From the NCBI GenBank assembly GCA_044433415.1, contig JAWXTP010000088.1:1-12133 (forward strand): 12,133 nt of DNA. Reading direction: 5' to 3'. Positions 12,121 to 12,133 of this stretch are shown one piece after another (position 1 is the first letter of the stretch; each line of letters opens with the position of its first letter). The notes beneath the pieces were generated by a model. The model did no database searches, was not told where the DNA came from, and saw only the letters and a program-made list of their open reading frames with translations. The position numbers and the translations under genes are program-made. This stretch comes from JAWXTP01 sp044433415 (GTDB lineage Bacteria > Bacteroidota > Bacteroidia > Bacteroidales > Rikenellaceae).

Positions 12121-12133
12121 ACTTGAAAGATTG

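Overview
This AT-rich window looks like chromosome from a Bacteroidota bacterium, most likely a host-associated member of the Bacteroidales. Four things point there: promoters of the Bacteroides type (TTG, 20 bases, TAnnTTTG), a BACON-domain M64 metallopeptidase, a DUF5606 protein, and an M56 (BlaR1-like) membrane peptidase. The genus cannot be fixed from the sequence. No stretch longer than 300 bases lacks a gene; the longest gap is 3126-3382.

Layout. Bases 1-93 encode the last 30 residues of an IS30-family transposase, whose right end abuts the 3' end of a minus-strand M56 peptidase gene. Next, also on the minus strand, come thiE (thiamine phosphate synthase) and an rluF-like 23S rRNA pseudouridine synthase with a long basic tail, probably read as one rluF-thiE unit. 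Divergent from these is a tight plus-strand trio at 3383-4440: a small 2[4Fe-4S] ferredoxin, a two-helix membrane protein and an ECF sigma factor whose start codon overlaps the membrane-protein gene. A hairpin closes the trio. A near-perfect Bacteroides promoter then drives a 545-residue BACON/leucine-rich/M64 peptidase that lacks a convincing signal peptide.

From 6208 to 7831 the minus strand carries a putative operon: lipoprotein, YjbQ-family enzyme, DUF1294 membrane protein. Upstream is a second minus-strand pair: a secreted M28 zinc aminopeptidase followed 9 bases later by an unrecognised 395-residue membrane-anchored helical protein. The M28 gene and the divergent DUF5606 gene appear to share an interlocked promoter pair at 10077-10111. 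DUF5606 ends at a textbook terminator. A small three-helix membrane protein follows, and then cutC on the minus strand.

The most unusual DNA flanks cutC. A 21-bp-arm hairpin at 11116-11161 shares a 22-base stretch, exact and inverted, with 12099-12120 at the window edge. Both copies sit beside short tandem repeats of different sequence. A G-quadruplex-type G-rich run lies next to the right-hand copy. This looks like a dispersed composite palindromic repeat and is the best candidate here for something undescribed. No CRISPR array, rRNA or tRNA was seen. The remaining genes are mostly conserved housekeeping or accessory functions with no evident shared pathway.
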